Shown here piece by piece: positions 1-10,387 of a stretch of 29,391 bases of DNA. A model generated the notes under the pieces. That model saw only the letters and a list, made by a program, of their open reading frames with translations, did not search any database and was not told the DNA's origin. A program made the translations under genes and the position numbers. The DNA lies in NCBI GenBank assembly GCA_023299945.1, contig JALZVZ010000094.1, positions 1 through 29,391 on the forward strand, in the 5' to 3' direction. This stretch comes from Altererythrobacter sp. GTDB taxonomy: Bacteria > Pseudomonadota > Alphaproteobacteria > Sphingomonadales > Sphingomonadaceae. Each line of letters opens with the position of its first letter. Position 1 is the stretch's first letter.

Positions 1-12
1 ACAATAGCATCA

Positions 13-37
13 CATATTACGCATATATGCGTATATG
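13..37. promoter_or_regulatory. Palindromic operator-like site upstream of guaB
   Basis: Positions 18-33 are a perfect 16-bp palindrome, TACGCATATATGCGTA. The flanks CATA (13-16) and TATG (34-37) extend the symmetry if the T at 17 is skipped. It lies about 130 bp before the guaB start, where an operator or a promoter-proximal structure could sit. A perfect 16-mer palindrome is expected by chance roughly every 65 kb, so the position is more suggestive than the symmetry alone. No bound regulator is known to me. It could also belong to a gene lying before the window. Confidence 0.3.
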
Positions 38-152
38 TTTGGAGCTTGGCGCAATAAGCGTCGCTGCCCCCCTAGCGATTTTGGCAAAGCTTGATTACAT
101 GGGCCGTCACGATTCTCGGCAGAAGCAGGTTTTTCCCGCCGATCGATTTTAG

Positions 153-1619
<1,467 letters not shown>

Positions 1620-1629
1620 GGAACACTGA

Positions 1630-2823
1630 ATGCGCCCCGCAGCCCGCGTCCAAGCCGCCATCGAATTGCTCGACGGCATAATTGAGGCAACCCGTAAGAA
1701 GGGGCCACCTGCTGATCGTTTGATTGGCGATTATTTCAAGCAACGACGCTATGCCGGCAGCAAGGATCGCCGCGCGGTTCGCGAGCTGGTTTATTCCGCC
1801 ATTCGCGCCTGCGGACCTGTGCCGGAATGGGGCCGCGCTGCGATGCTACGGCTTGCAGAAACTGACCCCAGTATCAAAGACTTATTCGATGGATCGGATC
1901 ACGGGCCGAAAGCTCTGATGAAGAATGAAGTCGTCGCCAAAGGCGGTGTTGCTCCGCAATGGCTGGTAGAACGTCTTGCCGTATCAGGCGTGAAAGATGA
2001 TGACCTTGCTAGCCTGTTGGATCGTGCGCCGCTTGATGTTCGTGTGAACACATTGAAAGCAGATCGAGATAGCATCGAACTGCCTGAAGAAGGCGAAAAG
2101 CTCGCCTCTCCCAACGCTTTGCGCTTTCCCACCGGCATGCAAGTTGAGCAATGGGATGCATACCGTGATGGCGTGATCGAGGTTCAGGACCATGGCAGCC
2201 AATTGGCATGCAGCGCGGTCAATCCGCAGCATGGGCAAACCATTATTGATTTATGCGCAGGTGCAGGGGGCAAAACACTTGGGCTGGCAGCGCAATCAGC
2301 GGGCCAAGCGATTATTGTCGCCGCAGATACAGACAAACGCCGCTTGGGCAATTTGGCTCCGCGCTCGCTTAAGGCAGGCGCGCAAGTCAATCACACCGTC
2401 CTGCTCGATCCAGGCAAGGAATTGGAAGCGTTGGCCGAATGGGCCGGCAAAGCCGACACTGTGTTGGTGGATGCTCCCTGCTCAGGCACAGGCACTTGGC
2501 GGCGAAATCCGGAAGGTCGCTGGCGGATCACACCGAACGAATTGGATAAGCTTGCCGCGACGCAGGACCGCTTGCTGGATATTGCGGCCAAGCTAACCAA
2601 GCCGGGCGGACAAATAACCTATGTTACATGCTCTTTGCTCGATGAAGAAGGTGCGGAACGGATCACGGCATTTTTGGAGCGCAACACCAAGTGGGTCGCT
2701 GTCGCACCCGAACTGCCCCTGGGAGAGCCGCATGGTAAAGGGAGGGGCAAAGGCCTGCGGCTAACACCGTATCAACACGGCACCGATGGTTTTTTCGTCG
2801 CCATGCTGCGTTCACCGTGTTAG
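1630..2823 (+). CDS. RsmB/NOP-family RNA (cytosine-5) methyltransferase
   Basis: This is a SAM-dependent m5C RNA methyltransferase of the RsmB/NOP2 class, expected to act on rRNA in the cytoplasm. The SAM-binding motif I DLCAGAGGKT starts near residue 207. Motif IV DAPCSGTGTW carries Cys284, and motif VI TCSLLDEEG carries the catalytic nucleophile Cys334. Both cysteines of the two-cysteine mechanism are therefore present. The first ~130 residues resemble the NusB-like/RsmB N-terminal region (RRYAGSKDRRAVRELVY). Length is 397 aa. GAGGA at the guaB stop provides a plausible ribosome binding site. It could be an RsmB or a relative with another rRNA target; the sequence does not settle the modified base, so I give no symbol. 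Confidence 0.9.
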   Translation: MRPAARVQAAIELLDGIIEATRKKGPPADRLIGDYFKQRRYAGSKDRRAVRELVYSAIRACGPVPEWGRAAMLRLAETDPSIKDLFDGSDHGPKALMKNEVVAKGGVAPQWLVERLAVSGVKDDDLASLLDRAPLDVRVNTLKADRDSIELPEEGEKLASPNALRFPTGMQVEQWDAYRDGVIEVQDHGSQLACSAVNPQHGQTIIDLCAGAGGKTLGLAAQSAGQAIIVAADTDKRRLGNLAPRSLKAGAQVNHTVLLDPGKELEALAEWAGKADTVLVDAPCSGTGTWRRNPEGRWRITPNELDKLAATQDRLLDIAAKLTKPGGQITYVTCSLLDEEGAERITAFLERNTKWVAVAPELPLGEPHGKGRGKGLRLTPYQHGTDGFFVAMLRSPC

Positions 2824-2897
2824 CTCTATAGCCTATGGTTCAGCCTTCATCGCCGCGATCAGCGCCATTTAGGCATTCACGTTTTGGGGATTTATTG

Positions 2898-3422
2898 ATG
2901 CGTTTTGGTCCGGTCGCTGCGGCTTTGTCACTGTTTCTTGCGGTTAATGCGAGCGTGGGTCACGCCGATAATCATGTAGTAGATCCGCGCGCCGCCAGCC
3001 TTGTGGTCGAAGGGCGTGCAGCGCTAGCGGCGAACAATGCTCAAGGCGCAATTGACGCATTTGAAGCCGCACTGGTCATTGATCCTGCATATACAGCCAT
3101 CTTCCTTGAACTGGCGAACGCAGCACGTGCTGACGGTTTGCAAGGCAAAGCGATCCGCTATTACCGCGAGGCTTTGGAGCGTGATCCGGGTAATTTTGCG
3201 GCGATGGCTGGCGAAGGCGAGGCCTTGGTTGAAAAGGGCGCGTTAGAAAAAGCCAAACGCAATTTGGCGGTTTTAAAAAGCCAATGCGGCAGCGAATGCC
3301 CTGAAACATTGGCCCTGCAAAAGCGCGTGGATCGGGGTGTTCCGGTCCAAATTCCCGGGCAGATGCCTGAACAAATGGCCGCAGAAACGGCGAGCAAGGA
3401 TGAAGGCGTCGCCCAAAATTAG
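2898..3422 (+). CDS. Exported tetratricopeptide-repeat protein
   Basis: The start at ATG 2898, preceded by GGGGA at 2886-2890, gives a 174-aa protein with an obvious signal peptide: a hydrophobic stretch (AAALSLFLAV) and a likely cleavage after GHA near residue 23. An upstream ATG at 2835 has no ribosome binding site and would bury the signal. About three TPR units follow (AIDAFEAALVIDP, AIRYYREALERDPGN and a weaker third), so it probably acts as a periplasmic protein-interaction scaffold. The C-terminal tail is rich in Gln, Met and Glu. The partner is unknown. It follows the methyltransferase gene closely and converges on the Nudix gene. Confidence 0.8.
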   Translation: MRFGPVAAALSLFLAVNASVGHADNHVVDPRAASLVVEGRAALAANNAQGAIDAFEAALVIDPAYTAIFLELANAARADGLQGKAIRYYREALERDPGNFAAMAGEGEALVEKGALEKAKRNLAVLKSQCGSECPETLALQKRVDRGVPVQIPGQMPEQMAAETASKDEGVAQN

Positions 3423-3438
3423 GGGCTGTCCCGTTGGC

Positions 3439-3936
3439 CTAAAACTCACTTCGAAACGCATTTAGGATTGTTTCGTAAACAGGCTTTTTAAAAGGGATAA
3501 TTAGGTTTGGCAGGCTTTCTGCCTCGGCCCATTTCCATTTGCAAAACTCCGCTGGATCATGCGCATTGAGGTTCACATCTGTATCTGAACCGGTGAAGCG
3601 CATCAGGAACCAGATTTGCTCCTGACCGCGATATTGCCCGTTCCACAATCTGCCCATCAAATTGGGCGGTAGATCATATTGGATGGGGTCAAGCGTCTTA
3701 GTAATGATTTGAGCATGGTCTTCCGTAATACCGGTTTCCTCATGCAGCTCGCGGTAGGCCGCCTCTTCCATATCCTCGCCGGGATCAACGCCGCCTTGGG
3801 GCATTTGCCACCAATCGGCAGTGGGATCATTGTCACGTGCATCAATACGCTGGCCAACGAATACCTTGCCTTCGCTATTTAGCAGCATAACGCCAACGCA
3901 AGGACGGTAAGCGGACGGTTCTGTCTTCGCGTTCAT
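3439..3936 (-). CDS. rppH: RNA pyrophosphohydrolase (Nudix)
   Basis: Nudix hydrolase of the RppH/YgdP type, which removes pyrophosphate from the 5' end of triphosphorylated mRNA and so triggers decay. The Nudix box fits the GX5EX7REUXEEXGU pattern completely: G48, E54, then RELHEETGI at residues 62-70. The segments YRPCVGVMLLN and WWQMPQGG and the C-terminal KPVYETILNAF are typical of alphaproteobacterial RppH. Length is 165 aa. The start codon overlaps the stop codon of the upstream esterase gene as ATGA (3933-3936), so translation is probably coupled. Dinucleoside polyphosphate hydrolysis is a possible second activity. Confidence 0.9.
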   Translation of the reverse strand: MNAKTEPSAYRPCVGVMLLNSEGKVFVGQRIDARDNDPTADWWQMPQGGVDPGEDMEEAAYRELHEETGITEDHAQIITKTLDPIQYDLPPNLMGRLWNGQYRGQEQIWFLMRFTGSDTDVNLNAHDPAEFCKWKWAEAESLPNLIIPFKKPVYETILNAFRSEF

Positions 3937-4883
3937 GCTGCATTCCCCAGCATCAATTTCATAGCGGCAAATATGCGCTCCAACTCACCCTGCGTGCTGG
4001 GCACGGCTTGGCGTAAATTGGTGAAGGAGTGGGTGAGGCCTTTCACTTCGATATGCATATGGTCTGCGCCGGCCTGCGCCAAAGCGGCACCGTAATCGCG
4101 GCCCGAATCGCGGATCGGATCAAGGCTGGCCGTGACGAGAACCGTGGCGGGAGCGTCTGAATGATCGCCAAGGATCGGGAAGGCGCGGGCATCACCGCGC
4201 GGGGCCTGATAAGCAGCATCAAAATATTCGATAGAGGCCTTGGTCAGGACAAAGCCTTCTGCAAATTCCTCTAAACTTGCCGATCCCACCGCGTCGCTGG
4301 CAAGGGGGAACAATGGAACCTGCAGGCTCACGGGCGCATCAGCAGGTGTATCGCTCAGCAATTGCGACACAACAATGCTGGCGTTTCCGCCCGCGCTATC
4401 GCCTATCAAGACTAGTGAATTGGCTGGGCGATCCAGCGCATCTGGGCTGCCCGCGATCCAGCGCGCCGCCGCTTCGCAATCGTCAATCGCTGCGGGGAAC
4501 AGGTGTTCTGGCGCAAGCCGGTAATCTACCGCCACCACGGGCAAATCCATTTGTGCGGCAATTTCGGTGCAAAGCGCGTGATGCGTTTCGAGATCACCAA
4601 TCACAAATCCGCCGCCATGGTAGAAGACAATCACTGGACCAGAGCCTCGTACTTCCCGTGCATCATATAGCCGTAATGGGATATCGCCGCCGGGGCCGGG
4701 GCAGCTCAAATCGCGAATAACCGCCAATTCGCACGCTGGACGATCCGCCATACCGTGCAGTGCCACATAGCTCTGCCGCGCCTCCTCCAATGTCATTTCT
4801 GCCAATGTTGGGCCGTTCATTGCGGCGACCGCATCGAGGAATGCCTGCATGTCAGGACGCACATATGGTTTGTTTTTGGGCAT
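3933..4883 (-). CDS. Alpha/beta hydrolase, HSL (type IV) esterase family
   Basis: A carboxylesterase/lipase-like hydrolase of the hormone-sensitive-lipase family. The oxyanion-hole motif HGGG is at residues 89-92, the nucleophile elbow GDSAGGN has Ser163, and the acid and base are Asp255 (in SLDPIRD) and His285 (in GLTHSF). YRLAPEHLFPAAI is the usual family segment after the oxyanion hole. At 316 aa the length is normal. There is no signal peptide, so it is cytoplasmic. GGAGAG lies 7 bases before the ATG. The gene is divergent from korA and coupled to the Nudix gene downstream. The substrate is unknown, most likely a short-chain ester. Confidence 0.92.
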   Translation of the reverse strand: MPKNKPYVRPDMQAFLDAVAAMNGPTLAEMTLEEARQSYVALHGMADRPACELAVIRDLSCPGPGGDIPLRLYDAREVRGSGPVIVFYHGGGFVIGDLETHHALCTEIAAQMDLPVVAVDYRLAPEHLFPAAIDDCEAAARWIAGSPDALDRPANSLVLIGDSAGGNASIVVSQLLSDTPADAPVSLQVPLFPLASDAVGSASLEEFAEGFVLTKASIEYFDAAYQAPRGDARAFPILGDHSDAPATVLVTASLDPIRDSGRDYGAALAQAGADHMHIEVKGLTHSFTNLRQAVPSTQGELERIFAAMKLMLGNAA

Positions 4884-5063
4884 TTTGGCACTCTCCAGCT
4901 ATTCAATTGCCTAGGTTTAGCGCCTCTAATGCGCTTTTCCACTCGACATTTGGTGTATGGTTAGAAAAACTTCGTTGCGGGTAAGAGAGTTGCTCCATAG
5001 ATGCACGCTCAAGCTCAAGGAGAATGCGCAATTGGCGCAGAGACTCCGCGAAAAGGAATAGCC

Positions 5064-6944
5064 ATGGCGACTAAGGCCGCAGAAAATACAAATGCTACCG
5101 AAACCGCTCCTGATGCGGTGGTTGTCCGCTTTGCCGGAGACAGCGGCGATGGGATGCAGCTGACCGGTGGTCAGTTCACTATGTCCACCGCATTGGCCGG
5201 CAATGATCTGGCGACCTTCCCTGATTTTCCAGCTGAGATTCGCGCACCGCAAGGCACGCTTTTCGGTGTGTCGGCGTTCCAGATTAACTTTGGTAGCCGG
5301 TCAATCAGCACCGCAGGCGATGCGCCCGATGTGCTCGTGGCGATGAACCCTGCCGCGTTGAAAGTGAACCTTGCGGCCCTTAAACCGGGCGGGCTAGTGA
5401 TTATCGACACAGGCGAGTTCACCAAACGCAACCTTGATAAAGCCAAATATGACGTGTCGCCGCTGGATGATGACAGCCTAGCCAAATATGATGTGCTGGC
5501 TTTCGACATTAGCGAGCTGACGATCGAAGCGGTCAAGCCATTTGGTCTTGGCAACAAAGACGCGCTGCGTTCTAAGAATATGTGGACGCTGGGTCTGGCG
5601 CTTTGGATGTTTGACCGTGAACGCGGTCCGGTAGAAGATTGGCTCAAGAGTAAGTTTAAGAGCAAGCCAGAGATTGCGGATGCCAATATTGCTGCGCTGA
5701 ATGCAGGTCATGCTTATGGCGAAACTGCTGAGCTATCAGGGCCGCTAAAGCAGCTCTCCATGCCGCCTGTCCCAGCAGAGCCGGGCCTCTACCGCACGAT
5801 CACTGGCGCAGAAGCGGTGTCGCTTGGCCTGGTGGCCGGTGCGCAATTGGCTGAGCTGCCGATGTTCTTTGGCGGCTATCCGATTACGCCAGCCTCAGCC
5901 ATTCTGCACCATCTTGTGCGGCTGAAAGAATATGATGTCACAACGTTTCAGGCCGAGGATGAGATTGCTGCGATTTGTGCCGCTATCGGCGCGTCTTATG
6001 CGGGCAGCTTAGGCGTTACGTCCAGCTCTGGACCGGGCATTGCCCTTAAAGGCGAAGCGATGGGCCTTGCGATTATGACTGAGCTTCCGCTTGTGATCGT
6101 TAATTCCCAGCGCGGCGGACCATCCACCGGCCTGCCCACTAAGACTGAACAAAGCGATCTGTATCAAGCCGTTTATGGCCGCAATGGAGATGCGCCGATG
6201 CCGGTTGTCTCTGCGTGTTCACCCGGTGATGCGTTTGAAGTCGCGATTGAGGCGTGCCGAATTGCAACCCAATATATGACGCCGGTTATGCTGCTGACGG
6301 ATGGCTATATCGCCAATGCCGCCGAACCTTGGGCCGTGCCTGATCCTGATACATTCACGCCGTTCCCTGCCAAGTTCTTGGAAGCTAAGAACGGGCCTGC
6401 CAATGAAAATGGTGAGCCGACCTTGCTACCATATAAGCGTGATGAAAATGGCGCGCGTCCTTGGATTAAGCCGGGTACGCCCGAACTGATGCACCGCATT
6501 GGCGGGATCGAGAAACAAGTCGATACAGGGCACATTGATTATGGACCCGAAAACCATCAAGCGATGACGGATGCGCGCGTCGCCAAAGTTGCCGGTGTAA
6601 AAGTTCCCGATCAAGAGATCGCAGCAGGCAAGGCTGGCGGAAAGCTTGCCATTGTCGGCTGGGGCAGCACTTATGGCCCGATCCATCAGGCCGTAAACCG
6701 CAGCATCGCCAATGGCATGGACGTTGCGCATATTCATGTGCGCCATATCTGCCCATTGCCCGCTAATCTCGGCGAATTGCTGAAAGGCTATAACAAAGTG
6801 TTGGTTCCAGAAATGAACACTGGCCAGTTTAAGACCATCCTGCGCGATGCATACCTCGTTGATGCGCAGCCTCTGACCAAAACAAGCGGTCAGCCCTTTA
6901 CCATTGCAGAGCTGGAAGCGGCCATTGAAGGAGCGCTATCATGA
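5064..6944 (+). CDS. korA: 2-oxoacid:ferredoxin oxidoreductase alpha subunit (gamma-alpha fusion)
   Basis: Alpha subunit of 2-oxoglutarate (or related 2-oxoacid):ferredoxin oxidoreductase, which makes an acyl-CoA and reduced ferredoxin. The N-terminal ~200 residues are the gamma domain (VRFAGDSGDGMQLTG). This is followed by the pyrimidine-binding domain (GGYPITPASAI, FQAEDEIAA, SSSGPGIALK, RGGPSTGLPTKTEQ) and a C-terminal transketolase-like domain. Length is 626 aa from ATG 5064. I prefer this start to ATG 5001 because AAGGA at 5053-5057 is placed correctly and the earlier start has no ribosome binding site. No ferredoxin-like 4Fe-4S domain is present, as usual for the two-subunit form. It overlaps korB by ATGA. 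Confidence 0.93.
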   Translation: MATKAAENTNATETAPDAVVVRFAGDSGDGMQLTGGQFTMSTALAGNDLATFPDFPAEIRAPQGTLFGVSAFQINFGSRSISTAGDAPDVLVAMNPAALKVNLAALKPGGLVIIDTGEFTKRNLDKAKYDVSPLDDDSLAKYDVLAFDISELTIEAVKPFGLGNKDALRSKNMWTLGLALWMFDRERGPVEDWLKSKFKSKPEIADANIAALNAGHAYGETAELSGPLKQLSMPPVPAEPGLYRTITGAEAVSLGLVAGAQLAELPMFFGGYPITPASAILHHLVRLKEYDVTTFQAEDEIAAICAAIGASYAGSLGVTSSSGPGIALKGEAMGLAIMTELPLVIVNSQRGGPSTGLPTKTEQSDLYQAVYGRNGDAPMPVVSACSPGDAFEVAIEACRIATQYMTPVMLLTDGYIANAAEPWAVPDPDTFTPFPAKFLEAKNGPANENGEPTLLPYKRDENGARPWIKPGTPELMHRIGGIEKQVDTGHIDYGPENHQAMTDARVAKVAGVKVPDQEIAAGKAGGKLAIVGWGSTYGPIHQAVNRSIANGMDVAHIHVRHICPLPANLGELLKGYNKVLVPEMNTGQFKTILRDAYLVDAQPLTKTSGQPFTIAELEAAIEGALS

Positions 6945-7990
6945 ACGCGCCAGTAAAGTTTGAAACTACACTTAAAGACTGGGAAACCGATCAAGAAGTG
7001 CGCTGGTGCCCGGGTTGCGGGGATTATGCCATTCTGAAAGCCGTGCAGCGCACTTTGCCGCAATTGGGTGCAGATCCTGCGAACACCATGTTTGTCAGCG
7101 GCATCGGCTGCTCTAGCCGCTTTCCGTATTACATGGAGACATACGGCTTCCACACAATTCATGGGCGCGCGCCAGCCTTTGCGACCGGCATTAAACTCGC
7201 CAATCCCGATCTCGATGTGTGGTTGGTAACAGGGGACGGTGATGGACTATCCATCGGCGGCAATCACATGATGCATGTGCTCAGGCGGAACGTGAACATG
7301 CAGATCATGCTGTTCAACAATGAGATCTACGGCCTGACGAAGGGCCAATATTCGCCCACATCGCGTGAAGGCACGCCAAGCCCATCGACGCCAATTGGCT
7401 CGGTGGATCGTCCTGCCAACCCGGCCGCTTTTGCGATTGGTGCAGGCGCGCGCTTTGTTGGCCGCGGCTTTGATGTGTCGAAGAACTTGCCCGATGTGTT
7501 GAAGGCAGCGCACGCGCACCAAGGCGCAGCATTCATAGAGATTTTCCAAAATTGCATCGTTTATAATAAGGACGTCTTCAACGACTTTGCCGCTCCGAAA
7601 GGCGCTGGCGATAATCAGCTGTGGCTGGAAGATGGCAAGCCGATGCTGTTCGGTGATCCTAAGGCTGGCTTTGACAAAGGCATTGCGCTCGACCGTGATA
7701 CAATGGCTTTAAAAGTGGTCGCCGCGACACAAGAAAATTGGGAAGAGGTGGGCGTGCTCGTTCATGATGCGAAAAGCCGCGTGCTTGCGCATATGCTGAT
7801 CGAAATGCCTTTTGGGCCATTCCCAATGGCGCTGGGCGTGATTTATGATGATCCGGCTCCGACCTTTGAATCTGCGGTTGCCGGTGAACGCGCCAAAGCG
7901 ACCAAGGGCAAAGTGGCAAATCTCGGTAAGTTACTTGGAAGCGGCCAAACCTGGACAGTGGATGGTACTGAGGGTCATCCGACCGATTGA
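6941..7990 (+). CDS. korB: 2-oxoacid:ferredoxin oxidoreductase beta subunit
   Basis: The thiamine-diphosphate and iron-sulfur subunit that pairs with the KorA just upstream. WCPGCGDYAIL supplies Cys23 and Cys26; Cys57 (GIGCSSR) and Cys205 (FQNCIVY) complete the four ligands expected for one 4Fe-4S cluster. The TPP site is seen as TGDGDGLSIGGNH near residue 95, with the NNEIYGLTKGQ segment following. Length is 349 aa. The start overlaps the korA stop as ATGA with GAAGGA upstream. The enzyme could supply an alternative route around the 2-oxoglutarate step of the TCA cycle, but 2-oxoglutarate specificity is inferred from family resemblance only. Confidence 0.94.
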   Translation: MNAPVKFETTLKDWETDQEVRWCPGCGDYAILKAVQRTLPQLGADPANTMFVSGIGCSSRFPYYMETYGFHTIHGRAPAFATGIKLANPDLDVWLVTGDGDGLSIGGNHMMHVLRRNVNMQIMLFNNEIYGLTKGQYSPTSREGTPSPSTPIGSVDRPANPAAFAIGAGARFVGRGFDVSKNLPDVLKAAHAHQGAAFIEIFQNCIVYNKDVFNDFAAPKGAGDNQLWLEDGKPMLFGDPKAGFDKGIALDRDTMALKVVAATQENWEEVGVLVHDAKSRVLAHMLIEMPFGPFPMALGVIYDDPAPTFESAVAGERAKATKGKVANLGKLLGSGQTWTVDGTEGHPTD

Positions 7991-8036
7991 GGGTTTTGCA
8001 ATTGTGTGCGCTTGCATGAAACTTTAGAGCGCATGG

Positions 8037-8960
8037 ATGGATAATCTCACACACAGTCTGGTTGGCGCATTGCTCGGTCAGGCGGGGCTAAAGAAAAAGA
8101 CTGGCTTGGCTATGCCTGCGCTGATCATTGGCGCGAATTTGCCTGATGTCGATGCGGCATGTTTCTTCTGGTTGGAGGGAACAGAGCATCTTGGCTTTCG
8201 GCGCGGGATTACTCACGGCCCGCCAGCACTTATTCTATTGCCGCTGATATTGGCGGGATTGTTATGGGGCTTTGATCGCTGGCAGACCAAGCGCGGTAAA
8301 CGCCCTGAAAAACGCCTGCCAGTCAGCTTCAAATGGCTGTATATTTTGAGTTTCATTGGTTGCCTGACGCATCCCGCGCTCGATTGGTTGAATGTTTACG
8401 GCATTCGCTTGCTGGAACCGTTTTCTTCGGTCTGGTCGTATGGCGATACGCTGTTCATTATCGATGTGTGGCTTTGGTTGTTGATGGGTTTCGCGACGTG
8501 GTTCTCACTCAGACGCGAGAAAAAGGGCGGCGATTGGATCAAGCCTGCGCGTGTGGCGATTGCGGTTTCTCTCGCGTATATTGGGCTTAATGCTGGCATT
8601 ACCGCTAGTTCTGAAAGCAATCCTCCAGAGGCGCCAACTGGTGCAGACACGGTCATCGCAAACCCTCTTCCGCTCGCATTTTGGCAGCGTGAAGTGATCA
8701 CTGGCGGCAATGGATTGTATGCTCAAGACGGTGTGACCTTGCCTGGGATACCTATCGACCGCTGCGACTTCACCGAGCTTCGCTCTAAAAACTCGGACTT
8801 GGACGCATTCCTATTCTGGTCGCGCACGCCGCTGATCGAGCCGCGTGAGGATGGCACATTCGCTCTGCGTGATGCGCGTTTCATGATGGAGGGTGCCGGC
8901 GGCGAGCAATTCACGATCATCTTGGATGAAGTACCATGCGAGGGAGTGATCAATGAGTAA
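8037..8960 (+). CDS. Membrane-bound metal-dependent hydrolase, YdjM-like (DUF457)
   Basis: An integral inner-membrane protein of the YdjM/DUF457 family, predicted zinc-dependent hydrolases. The expected metal ligands are visible: His6 in DNLTHSLVG, Asp37/Asp39 in NLPDVDA, His60 in GITHGP, and His111/Asp115 in THPALDWLN. Several hydrophobic helices lie between about residues 62 and 195. The last ~110 residues are probably a soluble periplasmic or cytoplasmic domain with no motif I recognise. Length is 307 aa. The ribosome binding site is weak. Its stop overlaps the photolyase start by 8 bases, so the two are cotranscribed. The physiological substrate is unknown. Confidence 0.85.
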   Translation: MDNLTHSLVGALLGQAGLKKKTGLAMPALIIGANLPDVDAACFFWLEGTEHLGFRRGITHGPPALILLPLILAGLLWGFDRWQTKRGKRPEKRLPVSFKWLYILSFIGCLTHPALDWLNVYGIRLLEPFSSVWSYGDTLFIIDVWLWLLMGFATWFSLRREKKGGDWIKPARVAIAVSLAYIGLNAGITASSESNPPEAPTGADTVIANPLPLAFWQREVITGGNGLYAQDGVTLPGIPIDRCDFTELRSKNSDLDAFLFWSRTPLIEPREDGTFALRDARFMMEGAGGEQFTIILDEVPCEGVINE

Positions 8961-10344
8961 TCCGCAGATAGTCTGGCTGCGGAGGGATTTGCGATTGGCC
9001 GATAATCCCGCGCTCGCGGCGGCGGCGGGGCAAGGCCCTGTTATCGCCGCCTATGTCCTCGATGATGCATGCGCAGGGGCACATGCCTATGGTGGAGCCT
9101 CACGCTGGTGGCTACATCATTCGCTTAGCTCTCTTGCTAACAGCCTTGAGGCGCTAGGGGCAAAGCTGATCCTGCGGCGCGGCGATGCGGTCGAGGAACT
9201 TGCGAAGCTGGTGGAGGAAACCGGCGCAAAAACAGTCCATGCCAACCGCCATTACGAGCCGTGGTGGCGTAAGGCTCAAGGGGAGCTTGGAAAGCGCCTT
9301 GATCTTCAACTCTATAATGGCAATTATCTGCTCGAACCCGGCACGGTAAAAACCGGATCGGGCGGCGATTACAAAATTTACACGCCGTTTTCGCGCGCCA
9401 CGCTCGCCATGATGCCTCCGCGTGATTTGGTCCCAGCGCCAGACAAGTTCGCCGCGCCAGAAAACTGGCCTGCCACTGACACGCTATCAGATTGGAAGCT
9501 GCTTCCCACGCGCCCTGATTGGGCAGGCGGCATGCGTGATTTTTGGCAAGTGGGCGAGGCCGCCGCGCATGAACGCCTTGAATGGTGGGATGATCATACC
9601 GACGATTATGAAGATAAACGGAATTTGCCTTCGGTCGACAAAACATCACAATTGTCGCCTCATCTGCACTTTGGCGAGATTAGCCCGGTGCAAATCTGGC
9701 ATGCGCTAAAGGGAAAAAGCTCAGACGGCTGGCGTACCTATGAAAAAGAGCTGATCTGGCGCGACTATGGCACCAATGCGATCTGCCAATTCCCGCAATA
9801 TGCGTATAAAAATTACCGTGCCGAATATGATGCCATCCCTTGGCGCAATCCGGAAACGGATGATGCCGCAGCGCGCGATCTAAAGGCATGGCAGCAGGGG
9901 CGCACCGGCTATCCGATTGTCGATGCGGGGATGCGGCAATTGTGGCGCACCGGTTGGATGCACAACCGCGTGCGGATGATCACCGCCAGTTTCCTGATCA
10001 AGCATTTGCTGATTGATTGGCGGCGCGGCGAGCAATGGTTCTGGGATACTTTGGTGGATGCAGATTACGCGTCCAACGCCAGCAATTGGCAGTGGAATGC
10101 AGGCACGGGCGTCGACAGCAATATGTTTGTGCGGATCATGGCGCCGTTGACCCAATCAGAGAAATTCGATGGTGCAGCCTATATCCGCCGATATGTGCCG
10201 GAATTGGCCGATATGGATGAGCCCTATATCCATGATCCAGAGCAGCATGGCATGCGTCCGATGGGCTATCCCAAGAAGATCATCGCTCACCGCGAGGGGC
10301 GTGAACGCTGTTTGGCTGCGTATAAGCGCATGAAAGGCGAGTAA
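8953..10344 (+). CDS. phrB: Class I deoxyribodipyrimidine photolyase
   Basis: Light-driven repair enzyme for cyclobutane pyrimidine dimers, carrying FAD. The N-terminal Rossmann-like antenna domain opens with IVWLRRDLRLADNPAL. The C-terminal helical FAD domain has the hallmark GWMHNRVRMITASFL near residue 335, then DADYASN and NWQWNAGTG near residue 378. The C-terminal YPKKIIAHREGRER segment is also typical. Length is 463 aa, normal for the class. GAGGGA sits 7 bases before the ATG, and the gene overlaps the preceding membrane hydrolase gene by 8 bases. A cryptochrome/photolyase with a signalling role is possible but less likely given the complete repair-type motifs. Confidence 0.94.
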   Translation: MSNPQIVWLRRDLRLADNPALAAAAGQGPVIAAYVLDDACAGAHAYGGASRWWLHHSLSSLANSLEALGAKLILRRGDAVEELAKLVEETGAKTVHANRHYEPWWRKAQGELGKRLDLQLYNGNYLLEPGTVKTGSGGDYKIYTPFSRATLAMMPPRDLVPAPDKFAAPENWPATDTLSDWKLLPTRPDWAGGMRDFWQVGEAAAHERLEWWDDHTDDYEDKRNLPSVDKTSQLSPHLHFGEISPVQIWHALKGKSSDGWRTYEKELIWRDYGTNAICQFPQYAYKNYRAEYDAIPWRNPETDDAAARDLKAWQQGRTGYPIVDAGMRQLWRTGWMHNRVRMITASFLIKHLLIDWRRGEQWFWDTLVDADYASNASNWQWNAGTGVDSNMFVRIMAPLTQSEKFDGAAYIRRYVPELADMDEPYIHDPEQHGMRPMGYPKKIIAHREGRERCLAAYKRMKGE

Positions 10345-10387
10345 GGGCGCTTTGCGGCGGGCTGCTTGATGGCTATAGCGCGCGGGT

